Source: Platanthera guangdongensis
Taxonomy: Eukaryota > Streptophyta > Magnoliopsida > Asparagales > Orchidaceae
Length of the DNA: 64,000 nt
Assembly: GCA_039583875.1 (NCBI GenBank)
Contig: CM077150.1
Coordinates: 178,626,375 to 178,690,374, forward strand
Reading direction: 5' to 3'
The notes beneath the pieces are model-generated. The model did no database searches and was not told where the DNA came from. It worked only from the letters and a program-made list of their open reading frames with translations. The position numbers and the translations under genes were made by a program. Positions within the stretch are counted from its first letter, which is position 1. Each line of letters starts with the position of its first letter. This document shows, piece by piece, positions 34,077 to 45,050 of the stretch.

Positions 34077-34720
34077 CGTACCATCCCCTGCAATGTCTTC
34101 CTTTCGCCATCTTCTTTTGCCTAATACTTGTGATTCTGGTTCACTTCCTTAAAAGGAGAGCGAGGTGTCCCCGCTTTATGGATATTTTTGTTTAAAACTT
34201 TTTATATACTAATTGTCGCTTCCCTCTTTGGGGCGTCTTGTGTAATAGTTAATCAAGAGGCAACTTTTTAGATGTTATTTTAATTGCCACCTTGATCCTC
34301 TGCCATCTCGCTTAGCTACTAGTCAAAGGTGTAAGACTATTTTTTGGACGCTGTTTAATTGCTGCTTTTATCGTCTGCCATCTCGCTTAAAAGCCAGCGC
34401 GAGGCAATTTTTATCGCTTTTCGCCCCTATCTTGATTACCACCCACCGTTAGCGCTCGCCGCGCCGCGAGATTCTCTCGCGCCGGAATCCCTGGGGACCG
34501 GCCGTCTCGCCCGGTCTGTTTCGGCCACTTCAGCTCACTTGAGCCTGGGATGAGGAAAACCCTCCCGCCAGTTGCGAGACCACCTATGGCGAGTGCCGGC
34601 CAGGGACCTTCTTCCCTGGCCCGATTCCTGGCCCCTCTCTGTTTTAGGGACTTTCTATCAACCTTTTGATGAACATGGATCTTTCCTCATGCGAATTCTT
34701 ACCCTTAGACTTGTCCCCTC
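34077..34720. other. Spacer between antisense gene B and the 86-bp array
   Basis: This is noncoding, with partly repeated phrases (GCCATCTCGCTTA at about 34303 and 34378) and long T-rich stretches that could serve as the 3' end of the antisense transcripts. No clear gene is seen. Confidence 0.5.
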
Positions 34721-35897
34721 GAGTGAGTCTACCGCCCTGCCAGCTAGATGGGAGTCTGGTCAGCGGGTCTGCGCGGGGTCTCCACTCCAAAACGCCACCA
34801 ACCACCGAGTGAGCCTACAGCTCTGCCAGCTAGATGAGAGTCTGGTCAGCGGGTCTGCTCGGGGTCTCTTCTCCAAAACACCACCAACCACCGAGTGAGC
34901 CTACAGCCCTGCCAGCTAAATGGGAGCATGGTCAGCGGGTCTGCTCGGGGTCTCCTCTCCAAAACACCACCAACCACCGAGTGAGCCTACAGCCCTGCCA
35001 GCTAGATGGGAGCCTGGTCAGCGGGTCTGCTCGGGGTCTCCTCTCCAAAACACCACCAACCACCGAGTGAGCCTACAGCCCTGCCAGCTAGATGGGAGCC
35101 TGGTCAGCGGGTCTGCTCGGGGTCTCCTCTCCAAAACACCACCAACCACCGAGTGAGCCGACAACCCTGTCAGCTAGATGGGAGCCTGGTCAGCGGGTCT
35201 GCTCGGGGTCTCCTCTCCAAAACACCACCAACCACCGAGTGAGACTACAGCCCTGCCAGCTAGATGGGAGCCTGGTCAGCGGGTCTGCTCGGGGTCTCCT
35301 CTCCAAAACACCACCAACCACCGAGTGAGCCTACAGCCCTGCCAGCTAGATGGGAGCCTGGTCAGCGGGTCTGCTCGGGGTCTCCTCTCCAAAACACCAC
35401 CAACCACCGAGTGAGCCTACATCCCTGCCAGCTAGATGGGAGCCTGGTCAGCGGGTCTGCTCGGGGTCTCCTCTCCAAAACACCACCAACCACCGAGTGA
35501 GCCTACAGCCCTGCCAGCTAGATGGGAGCCTGGTCAGCGGGTCTGCTCGGGGTCTCCTCTCCAAAACACCACCAACCACCGAGTGAGCCTACAGCCCTGC
35601 CAGCTAGATGGGAGCCTGGTCAGCGGGTCTGCTCGGGGTCTCCTCTCCAAAACACCACCAACCACCGAGTGAGCCTACAGCCCTGCCAGCTAGATGGGAG
35701 CCTGGTCAGCGGGTCTGCTCGGGGTCCCCTCTCCAAAACACCACCAACCACCGAGTGAGCCTACAGCCCTGCCAGCTAAATGAGAGCCTGGTCAGCGGGT
35801 CTACTCGGGGTCTCCTCTCCAAAACACCACCAACCACCGAGTGAGCCTACAGCCCTGCCAGCTAGATGGGAGCCTGGTCAGCGGGTCTGCTCGGGGC
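34721..35897. repeat. 86-bp tandem repeat array, 13 full units plus one partial
   Basis: Units start GAGTGAGCCTACAG at 34721, 34807, 34893 and so on every 86 bases to 35839. The last unit is cut after about 59 bases. Units differ at only a few positions; the first two are the most diverged. It lies in the 3' untranslated part of the Tat element, where plant Tat/Ogre elements are known to carry variable tandem repeats. Confidence 0.97.
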
Positions 35898-36024
35898 TGT
35901 TTCTACAAATCATCTCGCCCCTGGTGCCTCACAAAGGTCACCCACACTTTCATCGCATCAAAAGAACACATCGGGATGATAAGCATTACACAATGATAAT
36001 AAAAAGGTGCTATGGAATAGAGCG

Positions 36025-37565
36025 CTACGGGTAAAATCTCTTCAAATCATCCCCACTCCGGGCTCGCTCGAGGGATACCCCGTCCACATCCTGTTGGTGG
36101 TACCCTCCTGACTTTAAGACTTCTTTTACTACAAAAGGACCCTCCCAATTGGGGTTAAGCTTCCCTACGGAGGCTCCTCTACCCGCCGCGTCTACCTTTT
36201 TCAGGACCAAATCTCCTTTCACAAACTGTTTGACCCTTACATGCTTGTCGAAGTACCTTGCCATCCGGCGCTTGACCTCCTCCTGCCGGACCATCGCTAA
36301 ATCCCGGAGCTCCTCCACGAGATCCAACGAAAGTCTCTGTTCTTCTCCGTTCTCTGCTCTCCACCCTTCGGCTCCTTCCCTTGCAACCGCTACTCTTGGT
36401 GATGCGACCTCAAATTCGACAGGTATGACGGCCTCTGAGCCATGAGAGAGCTTAAACGGGGTTTCCCCCGTGGCTGTGTTTGGTGTGGTCCTCAAGGCCC
36501 ACAGTACTGAAGGTAGTTGCTCCACCCAGCTTCCTCTCAGATTCTCCACCTTTTTCTTCAATAGATTGACAATGACCTTATTAGCCGCTTCGACCTGTCC
36601 GTTACTCCGTGGATGATGAACAGAGGCAAAGCGGAGATCTATCCCCAAACGAATGCAGAAATCCACGAACTCCCTGCTTGCAAATTGTGGTCCGTTATCT
36701 GTCACAATGGCTAGGGGCAACCCATGCCGGCAGACGATCTCCCCCCACACGAAGTTCTTGACCACCTGCGAGGTTACCTTAGCCAATGCTTTTACCTCCA
36801 GCCACTTTGAAAAGTAGTCCACCATGACTATCAGGAATTTCCTTTGGCCACTTGCTTGGGGAAAGGGGCCCACCAGGTCTAGTCCCCATATAGCGAATGG
36901 CCAGGGAGCTGTGATGGTCCGCAGCCTCTGGGCCGGAAGGAGCTGAAGGGGGGCGAATTCCTGGCACTTTTGACACTTTTTCGCGAATTCCTCCGCATCT
37001 CTCCGGAGGGTGGGCCAAAAGTACCCCTGCCTCAGCACCCTCCCTTCTAAAGTCCGGCTCCCCGAGTGACTCCCACATTCTCCCGAGTGAATCTCTTGCA
37101 GGACCTTGGGTGCCTCCTCCTCTGACACACATCTGGCCAGCAGACCCGACAAGGTTTTGCGATATAAAACTCCATCCTTCAGCAGGTAGTACGCCGATTT
37201 ATATCTGGTACGCTTCCTGTCGAGTTCCATTGCGGGTAACTGCCCTGATGCCAAAAAGGTGATAAAGGGGTCCATCCACGACCTCTGCTGGCATATTTCC
37301 ATGAGCTCCCCTTCCTCTATAGACGGTCTGAAGAGTTCCGTCACTGTTCCCCCCTCTCGAGGGCCATACTTGGCGAGTTGGTCAACCTGAGTGCTCTCCT
37401 CCCTCGGGACGTGCTGGATGGAGAAGCTTCGGAACTGCCCTATGATGTCCTTGACCTTTCCTAGATACAACTGGAGGGTGGGCTCCCTTGCCTCGAACTC
37501 CCCTTTGATCTGGCCTGCCACCACCATGGAGTCTGTCGAGGCCTCAATGTTTGGAGCTCCCTCAC
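36025..37565 (-). CDS. Tat RNase H C-terminus and integrase (5'-truncated pol)
   Basis: The open frame extends upstream to 37659, but sequence before about 37565 is not pol. It begins inside RNase H (NIEASTDSMVVAGQIKGEF...HVPREESTQVDQLAKYG). Integrase follows: HHCC region (EIHSGECGSHSG...CQKCQEFA), catalytic core with GLDLVGPF, VTDNGPQF and NGQVEAANK (D,D,E all present), and the C-terminal part with KGDLVLKKV and LNPNWEGPFVV. No internal stop occurs. As the 5' half of pol is missing it cannot support transposition alone. Stop at 36025. Confidence 0.9.
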
Positions 37566-38104
37566 GAGTAAGGATACAAATGAATAAAAAATATGTTCTT
37601 CCCGCCGCTCGTAAACCCCTGCACACACTCAAAAATGTGCGACAAGCGGAGTATAACACTCAGGAGTTTGCGAGTATCGTTGCGCCGGGAAAATGACGTG
37701 GTCGGTATGATGTCGCGCGGTGTGACCTTTTCCTTTAGAAATATAGATGGAAAGTGATCAAATATGCCAATTAATTTTATGATATTCCCATTTTATCTTA
37801 TGTAATAACTCTACATTGGAAATGATGCATTATATTTTACCCTTTGTAATGAATCTGGAATTATTATAAAAAGATAAAAATTGAAATATTATAAAATAAT
37901 TTGGCTAATTTTATCATTTTCTATTCATATTTTTAACGCAAGGGGCAGTTGTGTAAACTATTGAAACTTTGAGGGGATGTAAATGCAATTTTGAAATGTA
38001 GAGGGGCGCAACGTATGATTATGTAAATTCTCAGAGCAGGTCCCGATAATTAACCCTTTATATATAAAGAAATGTTCAAGGAAAAAGCTCACGAGCTCAT
38101 CAAC
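37566..38104. other. Unassigned AT-rich DNA
   Basis: There is no gene. It contains a short GC-rich piece at the Tat break (37600-37730) and then AT-rich sequence, possibly original intron. A repeated ATGTTCTTTCA word (38108-38131) sits at the border with the chromovirus fragment. Confidence 0.5.
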
Positions 38105-39540
38105 AGGATGTTCTTTCAATGTTCTTTCAATGTTTGCAAGGCCAATCGCAAATGCCAAGCATGTTTTTTGTCTGACGGAGAATAAATCAGGATATCGTCA
38201 ATGAACACAATCACGAATTGGTCCAGATAATCTTTAAAGACCCGATTCATCAGATACATAAATGCTGCTGGTGCATTGGTTAGCCCAAACGGCATAACCA
38301 TAAACTCATAATGACCATATCTGGTACTGAACGCAGTTTTGAAAATATTTTCTTCTTTTATCCTTAGCTGGTGGTAACCAGATCGCAAATCCAACTTAGA
38401 GAACACTCTAGCATTGACAAGTTGGTCGAATAAATCCTCGATACGAGGAAGAGGATATTTAGTCTTCACAGTCAACTTATTGAGTTCACGATAATCAACG
38501 CACAGGCGTAACGTTCCTTTTTTCTTCTTTACAAACAATACGGGGGCACCCCACGGAGAGGAACTTGGGCGAATGAAATTTTTATCAATCAAATCTTGTA
38601 GCTGCACTTTCAATTCTGCCAATTCCTTTGGCGCCATACGATATGGTGACTTTGCCACCGGTCTAGCCCCTTGCTCGAGGTTAATTTCAAATTCAATTTC
38701 TCTCTTTGGCGGGAGTCCAACCAACTCTTCCGGGAATAACTCTTGAAATTCACATACGACTGGAATTGTCGTAATGTCCTTCTTTTCTTCTGGAGGTCCT
38801 TTCACCATTACCAGAATAGCTTGACCGCCTTTCCGGATTTGTGAAAGCGCTTTCATTGCAGAAATTAACATTTTCGACACTTCACCCAATCCTCGATACG
38901 GAATTCTGCTTTGATCTGCACACTTTACCGATACTTCTTTGGTCTTACAGTCAATCACTGCCTCCTGTTGGGTTAACCAGTCCATGCCCAGAATAATATC
39001 GAACTCGGTCAAGGGAAGAACCACTAAGTCCGTTGTAAATGACTTATCATTCAGGGCAAACGTAATGATTACTCGTTGTTGTGCAGTAAGTATCTGGTTA
39101 GTTGGGAACGTAACGTGCAAAACCTCTTGTACCCGATATGATTTTGCCGCAATTGCATTCAATATTGTGGTAGAAATAAAGGAATGACTTGCTCCCGTAT
39201 CAAATAACAATTTAACTAAATAGTTACCGATAGGGATAATACCTGTCACAACGGTGTCATCCGCCTTTGCCTCTTGCTGATTCAGATTGAACACCCGCGG
39301 CTGCACTCGGCGTTCTTGTCCTTGACGTTCTTCTATATATGTTCCTGCTGGCACTGAAGTAGAAGCTGAGGCTGCGTACTCACCTCCCGTAGTACGACCC
39401 ATCAGATACAATCTCGGGCCCTGTGTCACTGGAAACTGCTGTGCTGCTCTTTGTCCTTCTCGGTTCCGAGGGCACTCCCTCTGTCGATGCCCAGGCTGAC
39501 GACACAAATAGCAGGCATTGCTTCCCACTAAACACTGCCC
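38105..39540 (-). pseudogene. Chromovirus CCHC knuckle, protease and RT (truncated)
   Basis: Minus-strand frame 39528-38116, 470 residues, of a Gypsy chromovirus (Tekay/Del-like). It has a CX2CX4HX4C knuckle ([14 protein letters not shown], 6-19), protease DTGASHSF (Asp 110), and reverse transcriptase with [30 protein letters not shown] and FIDDILIYS, all intact. It is cut shortly after the FIDD motif at about 38105. On the other side the LTR end is joined directly to gag just before the knuckle, so the primer site and nearly all of gag are deleted. Confidence 0.9.
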
Positions 39541-39551
39541 GATGAGTCAAT

Positions 39552-41914
39552 TGTAACGGCCCGATTGTCCGCCACAATTAACAATATCATAAACATGCAT
39601 TTCGAAATCAGGTACAGCGGAAGATGTACATATGCATGTCATAACGAGTAAGTATCATAAACATCAGTTACATAAGATTCTATATACCAGTACAGAAAGG
39701 AAATAAATCAGTAAATTCTACCTGAGCTCTAATGACGACCGGTCGCTGTCTTTCCGGTTCCTAAACATTTAGAGAATACAACCGTTAGTCTTGTATAAGA
39801 CTAAGTGAAAATTTACCTTTTTAATCTGCTGTACAGTAATAGTTTTATAAGAAGAAGTAAGTACTGTTGTAATTCAATAAGTTAATATAGAACCGTTCAT
39901 TTCATTCGTGAATTTGTCTTGCAGTCAAATCAATAGAAGTAACTACCAATAGTGTTTCAGTAAGGCTTAAAAAAATCATCAACAATAAACAATAAACATC
40001 TGTTACAGTCAAGTTATACGACAATATTCTTTAAGCTTGTATTTCTTTTCATATAGACACTATTAAGGGTAATTCAATGAATTCTATATCAGTCTCAGTA
40101 TTCCGTATTTCAGTCTTTGGGCCCGACCCCTTTGGGGTCATCAGTCTCCAGACCAGTACGTACAACACGCGTTTATGCCTTTCGGCTCGACTGGCCTGGT
40201 ACTTCAGTACACAACATCAGTATTCTTCATTTTTATATTACCCTTAATAGTTTCATGTGTCGACACATTAGATTATGTATGATGAGTTCTTTATGTTAAT
40301 TAGTCCGCTCAGAATATTTTCTTACTTGATTGCCTCTAAATGAGGCCATTCATGGCATTCACAACATATAGAGTGATGGTATAAAACAGTTTCATTATAG
40401 CAGTTAAATATTTAGGTAAAGCATACATTAAAAAGAGAAATTCTCACCGTGGCTCGTTCCTTTTCCTTGCTCCGTCTCGAATAGACGTCGCGTCGACTTG
40501 GAGATGCCATCCTTCGCAGTATCTGTACATGTATAAGGCAACAACATTTATTTCACAAGGTTGCAGCTCACACATCGACACGACGCATTCAAGCCAACGT
40601 ATAAAAATTTCATATAGCTGGCCACTCAAACATGCAGCATAAACCAAACAGTTCACATGACAGCCCACAAAAACAGCCCACAAACACAGTCCAAACAGCC
40701 CATAAACACAGTCCAAACAGCCCACAAACACAGTCCAAACAGCCCATAAAAACAGTCCAAACAGCCCATAAAAACAGCCCACAAACACAGTCCAAACAGC
40801 CCATAAACACAGTCCAAACAGCCCACACAAACAGTCCAAAATCAGCCGGCTAACAAGTGCAAAACAGTAGTCAAACCAGGGCACAGCTGGCCTATAGTCC
40901 AGCCCAGCTGCCATCCCAAAAACAGCAGCCATCACAACACAACCATATAAAATATAGAAAACAAACTACCCAGCCGGCCAACAGTCCAGAACAAAAATAA
41001 CTAGGGCACAACTCCAAAAACAGCAGCCCTCAAGAGTACAACCGGCCACAAAAACACTTAAATCCAGCCTCAAGTAAAAGAAAAACATGAAAGGAATCAA
41101 GTACCTAGTCCAAAGAAACTTGAAAGTTCTCCCACCAAAGCCAAGAAAGCTCCAACCGTCCCAGAGTAAGCTAAAGAAGAGACGTTTAGAGCGTATACAC
41201 GTAGAAGAGAAAAAAGAAGCAGAAGATTTCACCATACCAGGCGACGGGAAGGAGAAACCACCCAAACCCTAGCTATCGGGTTTCGCCGGCTGCAGAGACA
41301 ATGCGCGAATGCCGAATAAGAGCAGGGATCGAAAGCTATTCAGAAACAAACCACCGCTGAAGCCTTAATAAAGAGTCTGAACCGGTTAACCCAGCCACAC
41401 AGCCAACCCAGCCAAACAAATAGCACCAACCAGCCAACCCAGCTCACCAAATAGCACCAACCAGCCAACCCAGCTCACCAAATAGCACCAACCAGCCAAC
41501 CCAGCGCACCAAATATAACATTACCACATAGAATTAAACCCGCAGCACTAGCAAATCAAGCCAACCAGCCAACCTTTAAATTTACAACATATATGTACAA
41601 CTAAACAAGTCATGCGACAATATTATGTGCTGTCCACATCATAAAAGCAACAAAACAAAATGTTACAACGATAATAAGTAACTCTCAATACATAGCATAA
41701 CATATTCAGAAGAAGAACTCGCACGACGCCGAATCATAGCTCAGGGCGACGCCGATTCATAGCTCATGGCGACGCCGATTCAATATTGCTTACCTCTCTT
41801 TTCATCATCGGGGACGTTACCTGTAATAAATTAATTTTCGTTACACATGATCATATAAGTGATTATTTACTGCAACATGACATAATATTACATACCAAAA
41901 ATATGTGCGTCACA
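39552..41914 (-). repeat. Chromovirus LTR, 2.36 kb
   Basis: On the minus strand it runs from TGTGACGCAC (after a purine tract) to CGGGCCGTTACA. It contains a 22-bp minisatellite (ACAGTCCAAACAGCCCATAAAC type, about 40680-40838) and a 31-bp one (CAAATAGCACCAACCAGCC, 41417-41516). Its last 147 bases are repeated in inverted orientation at 42771-42917. Confidence 0.85.
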
Positions 41915-42204
41915 ATTCTCCCCTCCTTAAAAATTTTCGTCCCCGAAAATCATTCTTTCATATTATCAAACAGTACAGGAAAAAGATTTTGCATTGCATC
42001 TTCACGTTCCCACGTCGCTTCGTGTCTAGGGTGACCCTTCCACCAAACTAGCACAAACGTCACGTTTCGATTTCTTAACTGTTTGCTTTGCCGATCTATA
42101 ATCTGATATGGTTCCGTCGGGCTAGAGAGATCTGGTTCAATTTGTTTATGATATTCTATATGAGGCACATAACACACCGTATTCAATTCACCCAGGACGA
42201 ACAA
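41915..42204 (-). pseudogene. Chromovirus integrase C-terminus with chromodomain, plus polypurine tract
   Basis: Minus-strand frame 42204-41950: EPYQIIDRQSKQLRNRNVTFVLVWWKGHPRHEATWEREDAMQNLFP, the chromodomain-like tail of chromoviral integrase. The stop is followed by TTTTTAAGGAGGGGAGAAT (plus 41915-41933), the polypurine tract next to the LTR. The frame begins abruptly at the junction near 42190, where the sequence flips strand. Confidence 0.85.
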
Positions 42205-42770
42205 AGATGCTTCATGACCTGAAGGAGGATTTCTGGTGGCCTGGTATGAAAAAGGACGTAATAGCGTATATTGCGTCCTGCCACACGTGTCAACTGGTGA
42301 AAGCAGAACACCAGAAACCTGGAGGATATTTGCATTCCTTACCCATACCAGAATGGAAGTGGGCAGACATTGCGATGGATTTTGTTTTCGGTGTTCCTCG
42401 CAGCAAATTGGGGCATGATGGTATTTGGGTCCTTATTGCTCGCTTAACGAAGAGCGCACATTTTATTCCCGTGCGACATTATTTATATGGCGTACGCTGC
42501 GAGTTTTTTACGGATCACAAAAATCTAAAATATATATATTCTCAGAAGGATTTGAACCTTCGACAGCGTCGTTGGTTAGAATTTATCAAAGATTACGATG
42601 TCGATATGCAATACCACCCTGACAAAGCAAATGTAGTTGCTGATGCCTTAAGCCGCAAGAACACAGTTGGATTATCTGTTTTGTCTGGTTATGAAGCACA
42701 ATTGGTGTATGAGTTGGAAAAGATGCAAATCACTCCACTCGTTACACCGGAAAGCAAGCGAGCCCAGTTG
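42186..42770 (+). pseudogene. In-frame fusion: integrase N-terminus then RNase H C-terminus
   Basis: Plus-strand frame: [20 protein letters not shown]...CHTCQ (integrase zinc region), [16 protein letters not shown] and [10 protein letters not shown] (start of the integrase core). Directly after it comes [20 protein letters not shown] and [18 protein letters not shown]...ADALSRK (RNase H). In a normal pol, RNase H precedes integrase, so the order is permuted. The join near 42472 keeps the frame. The rest of the integrase core is missing. Confidence 0.9.
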
Positions 42771-42939
42771 TCTGTACTGGTATATAGAATCTTATGTAAC
42801 TGATGTTTATGATACTTACTCGTTATGACATGCATATGTACATCTTCCGCTGTACCTGATTTCGAAATGCATATGTTTATGATATTGTTAATTGTGGCGG
42901 ACAATCGGGCCGTTACAATTTAATGGTATCAGAGGCAGG
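42771..42939 (+). repeat. Inverted chromovirus LTR end and primer binding site
   Basis: 42771-42917 matches the reverse complement of 39552-39698 and ends CGGGCCGTTACA. After ATTTAA comes TGGTATCAGAGGCAGG (42924-42939), an initiator-Met-type primer binding site. The preceding RNase H linker joins the LTR at TCTGTACTGG. Confidence 0.9.
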
Positions 42940-43007
42940 TTTTCAATTGCACCCTGGCCATAACGAGTATGTATGCTTGTCGGTAAATCCATCTAAGTGT
43001 GATTTCG

Positions 43008-43070
43008 ATGGATGCGCAGGAAGACCAAGAGGTAATGTCTGAGGGAAGTGCATCGGGGCAGGCCCAACAC
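43008..43070 (+). pseudogene. Chromovirus gag start, cut by telomeric repeats
   Basis: ATG at 43008 opens MDAQEDQEVMSEGSASGQ, the likely gag N-terminus at the proper distance from the primer site. After about 20 codons the frame runs into CCCTAAA repeats and stops. Confidence 0.6.
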
Positions 43071-43291
43071 CCTAAACCCTAAACCCTAAACCCTAAACCC
43101 TAAACCCCGGGGCAGTGCATCGGGGAAGTGCATCTGTTTAGGGTTTAGTGTTTAGGGTTTAGGGTTTAGGGTTTAGGGTTTAGGGTTTAGGGTTTAGGGT
43201 TTAGGGTTTAGGGTTTAGGGTTTAGGGTTTAGGGTTTAGGGTTTAGGGTTTAGGGTTTAGGGTTTAGGGTTTAGGGTTTAGGGTTTAGGGT
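43071..43291. repeat. Interstitial telomeric repeats, divergent arrays with filler
   Basis: About five CCCTAAA units (43071-43108) are followed by a 28-base spacer (43109-43136) and about 22 TTTAGGG units (43137-43291, one TTTAGTG variant). The spacer contains GTGCATCGGGGAAGTGCATC, made of words also present just upstream in the gag start (GAAGTGCATCGGGGCAG). The C-rich strand on the left and G-rich on the right means the arrays diverge. Confidence 0.97.
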
Positions 43292-44640
43292 AAGTTGAGC
43301 TGACTCGTGAACTAGATAAGTCTGCTCAACAAACTTTAGGGTTAAGGTGTGATCCCCTCAATGGTTTAGAGCCTCAACTTCACTAACACCTCAATCCCAA
43401 TCATGAATATCATAATGAGTCTTGCAGCAGTTGGTATCAACACTATCCTTCCTTTATAGATTTTTGTCCTCAACCGTGTTCCCGTATCCTCTACTCCAAA
43501 GAAGCTCATCATCGGAATAGCTCCTGCATGTCTTTTGTTCCCGTCGTAACTCCCAGACGAGTCGTCGTTGCTCCTATCAACTATTCACATGTAATCCAAT
43601 AAGATCCTTACAATTGCAACACTAGCAAAGCGCGCGTTGCCACCTTTCCACCCGTTTTCGACGCTTTTGTTTGTTTCCTTAGTCACAAACGCCTGCAACA
43701 GTTGCTGAAGCCAAGCCACGATCATCTCGATCCTCCCCTCTACATCGATCCACATCTCTTTTTGTATCAGCGTCATCTCCATCATCCAAGTGAAGGCCAT
43801 CTTTTTCGCATGAGTTTCTCCAACGTTCCAAGTCATCTTCCTGTTCGAACCCACCCATAGTATGTCACCTTCCTATCCTCGTTCTATTTTGTCTGCTTGG
43901 TAATGTCACATGGATTCATCAAATCCTCACACTTTGAGCCTCACAACCATATATCGTGCAACCTACCACTCCGCAAGTCAGAATAAGGCTGCCAGAAAGG
44001 CATTCAATTATTAATTAATTGATTAGTACATTATTAAATTAAGACAATGTTTGATTAATTGATTATTTTATTCAGTAGACGTGGAGACGAGTCCCGCCGA
44101 GTAAGTGACATTCGTGCAATGTTATGGAAAGTATTGGAGAGAACACAATGGATGCCAAGCTTGACAAACTTTTGATGTCCGACATGATTGGGGTCTCGAT
44201 TCGAACAGAGCATGGAGAATGCCGACTAATTCCGAATATCACGTTGCTTCATTATTTCTTTTGCTTGCTCCCTTCCCACAGTTCGCAACGAGCACCTTCA
44301 CCACTGAACTCGACGAATACACCACAACAATCTATGCAGCCACCAACCCTATTGATTCTTCTCCTGCCAACACTCTTAGCCACCCCTTCTTTGGACTGTT
44401 GGACACTTCCTCTCTAGCGGGCACCACAACATACCTCCTCAATCATCCTTGTACCAATGACCCCTCCATTACTTCAATCACTTAGCAATTACGCTCCGGG
44501 CTCTTCTTTGATCACATTGCGGCGCAAGCGACAATCATCCCATTTCGCCATGAGCCGCTCTTTTGTTGCAAAATTAAAGAACATTATGATTCAACAATTA
44601 TAGACACCTTTCGGCTTTCGAGCTTGAGGACAAACTTGAA
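43292..44640. other. Unassigned region, possibly decayed retroelement interior
   Basis: There is no convincing gene. A minus frame (43854-43585) has a charged helical look (WMMEMTLIQKEMWIDVEGRIEMIVAWLQQLLQAF), which could be a gag piece, but I cannot assign it. The end (FELEDKLELKE, about 44615-44645) resembles the last codons of Reina-type pol before the polypurine tract. Confidence 0.4.
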
Positions 44641-44880
44641 TTGAAGGAGGATGGAATGTTGTAGTCTTTATCATAAGTCTGTTTTTATGTCTCTTTTAAT
44701 TATGAGTCATATCATGTCGAGTCTATATTATTAGTCTCTATATGTCTTATTTAAGGCCTTTTCTGTGTTTTATATAGGCCAAATGTTTAAGGGTTGTTTT
44801 GCAAGTATCTTTATAAATTTATAAATAGACCCTTTGGTTCATTAATGATATGGTATCAAAGAAGAAGGTTAGATGTACTT
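44641..44880 (+). repeat. Reina-like LTR fragment with polypurine tract
   Basis: GAAGGAGGATGGAA (44643-44656) precedes TGTTGTAGTC. The sequence then has TATA-like TTTATAAATAGACCC and GGTATCAAAGAAGAAGG. The latter corresponds to an internal part of the better preserved LTR at 57127 (GGTATGAAAGAAGAAA), so the LTR is probably cut at about 44880 by the foldback. Confidence 0.5.
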
Positions 44881-44891
44881 TTCCTCCCCTC

Positions 44892-45050
44892 ATTGTTTAA
44901 GACAAGGTTTGGATCTCCCTCATTAGCCCCAATTTCAGGCGCTCTCCCCTCTAGGGTTGAGACAAATTTTTTGCAAACCTCTCAACCGTAGAGGGGAGAG
45001 CGCCTGAAATTGGGGCTAATGAGGGAGATCCAAACCTTGTCTTAAACAAT
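44892..45050. repeat. 61-bp perfect inverted repeat (foldback)
   Basis: The arm 44892-44952 is the exact reverse complement of 44990-45050. The 37-base loop contains a further GGTTGAG/CTCAACC stem. A 21-base part of the loop (GACAAATTTTTTGCAAACCTC) is again found inverted near 45090-45112. A transcript would form a long hairpin. Confidence 0.95.

Larger units (their letters stand above)
29858..37565 (-). mobile_element. 5'-truncated Tat-lineage Gypsy element with antisense genes
   Basis: On the minus strand it holds the C-terminal part of RNase H and a full integrase (37565-36025), an 86-bp tandem array (34721-35897), a region carrying two spliced genes on the opposite strand (30714-34076), and a 3' LTR. 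This order with antisense frames between integrase and 3' LTR is known from Tat/Retand-type elements. LTR, gag, protease and most of RT/RNase H at the 5' side are gone; the break is at about 37565. Confidence 0.8.

Noticed and set aside
34834..36034. Chain of overlapping 78-residue frames repeated every 86 bases
   Set aside because: They are the same tandem DNA unit read in rotating frames; unit length is not a multiple of three and there is no start context or known domain.
40444..40935. Trp/Cys-rich minus-strand frame (CLDCVCGLFGLCLWAVWTVF type)
   Set aside because: It is translation of the 22-bp minisatellite inside the chromovirus LTR, not a protein gene.
43071..43291. Chromosome end or telomere-telomere fusion
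   Set aside because: Arrays are short, lie between retroelement sequences and diverge (CCCTAAA then TTTAGGG); a head-to-head fusion would show TTTAGGG followed by CCCTAAA.
44851..44868. TGGTATCAAAGAAGAAGG as a primer binding site after a 194-bp LTR
   Set aside because: The corresponding position in the better LTR at 57127 is inside the LTR (GGTATGAAAGAAGAAA), and the supposed LTR end lacks CA.
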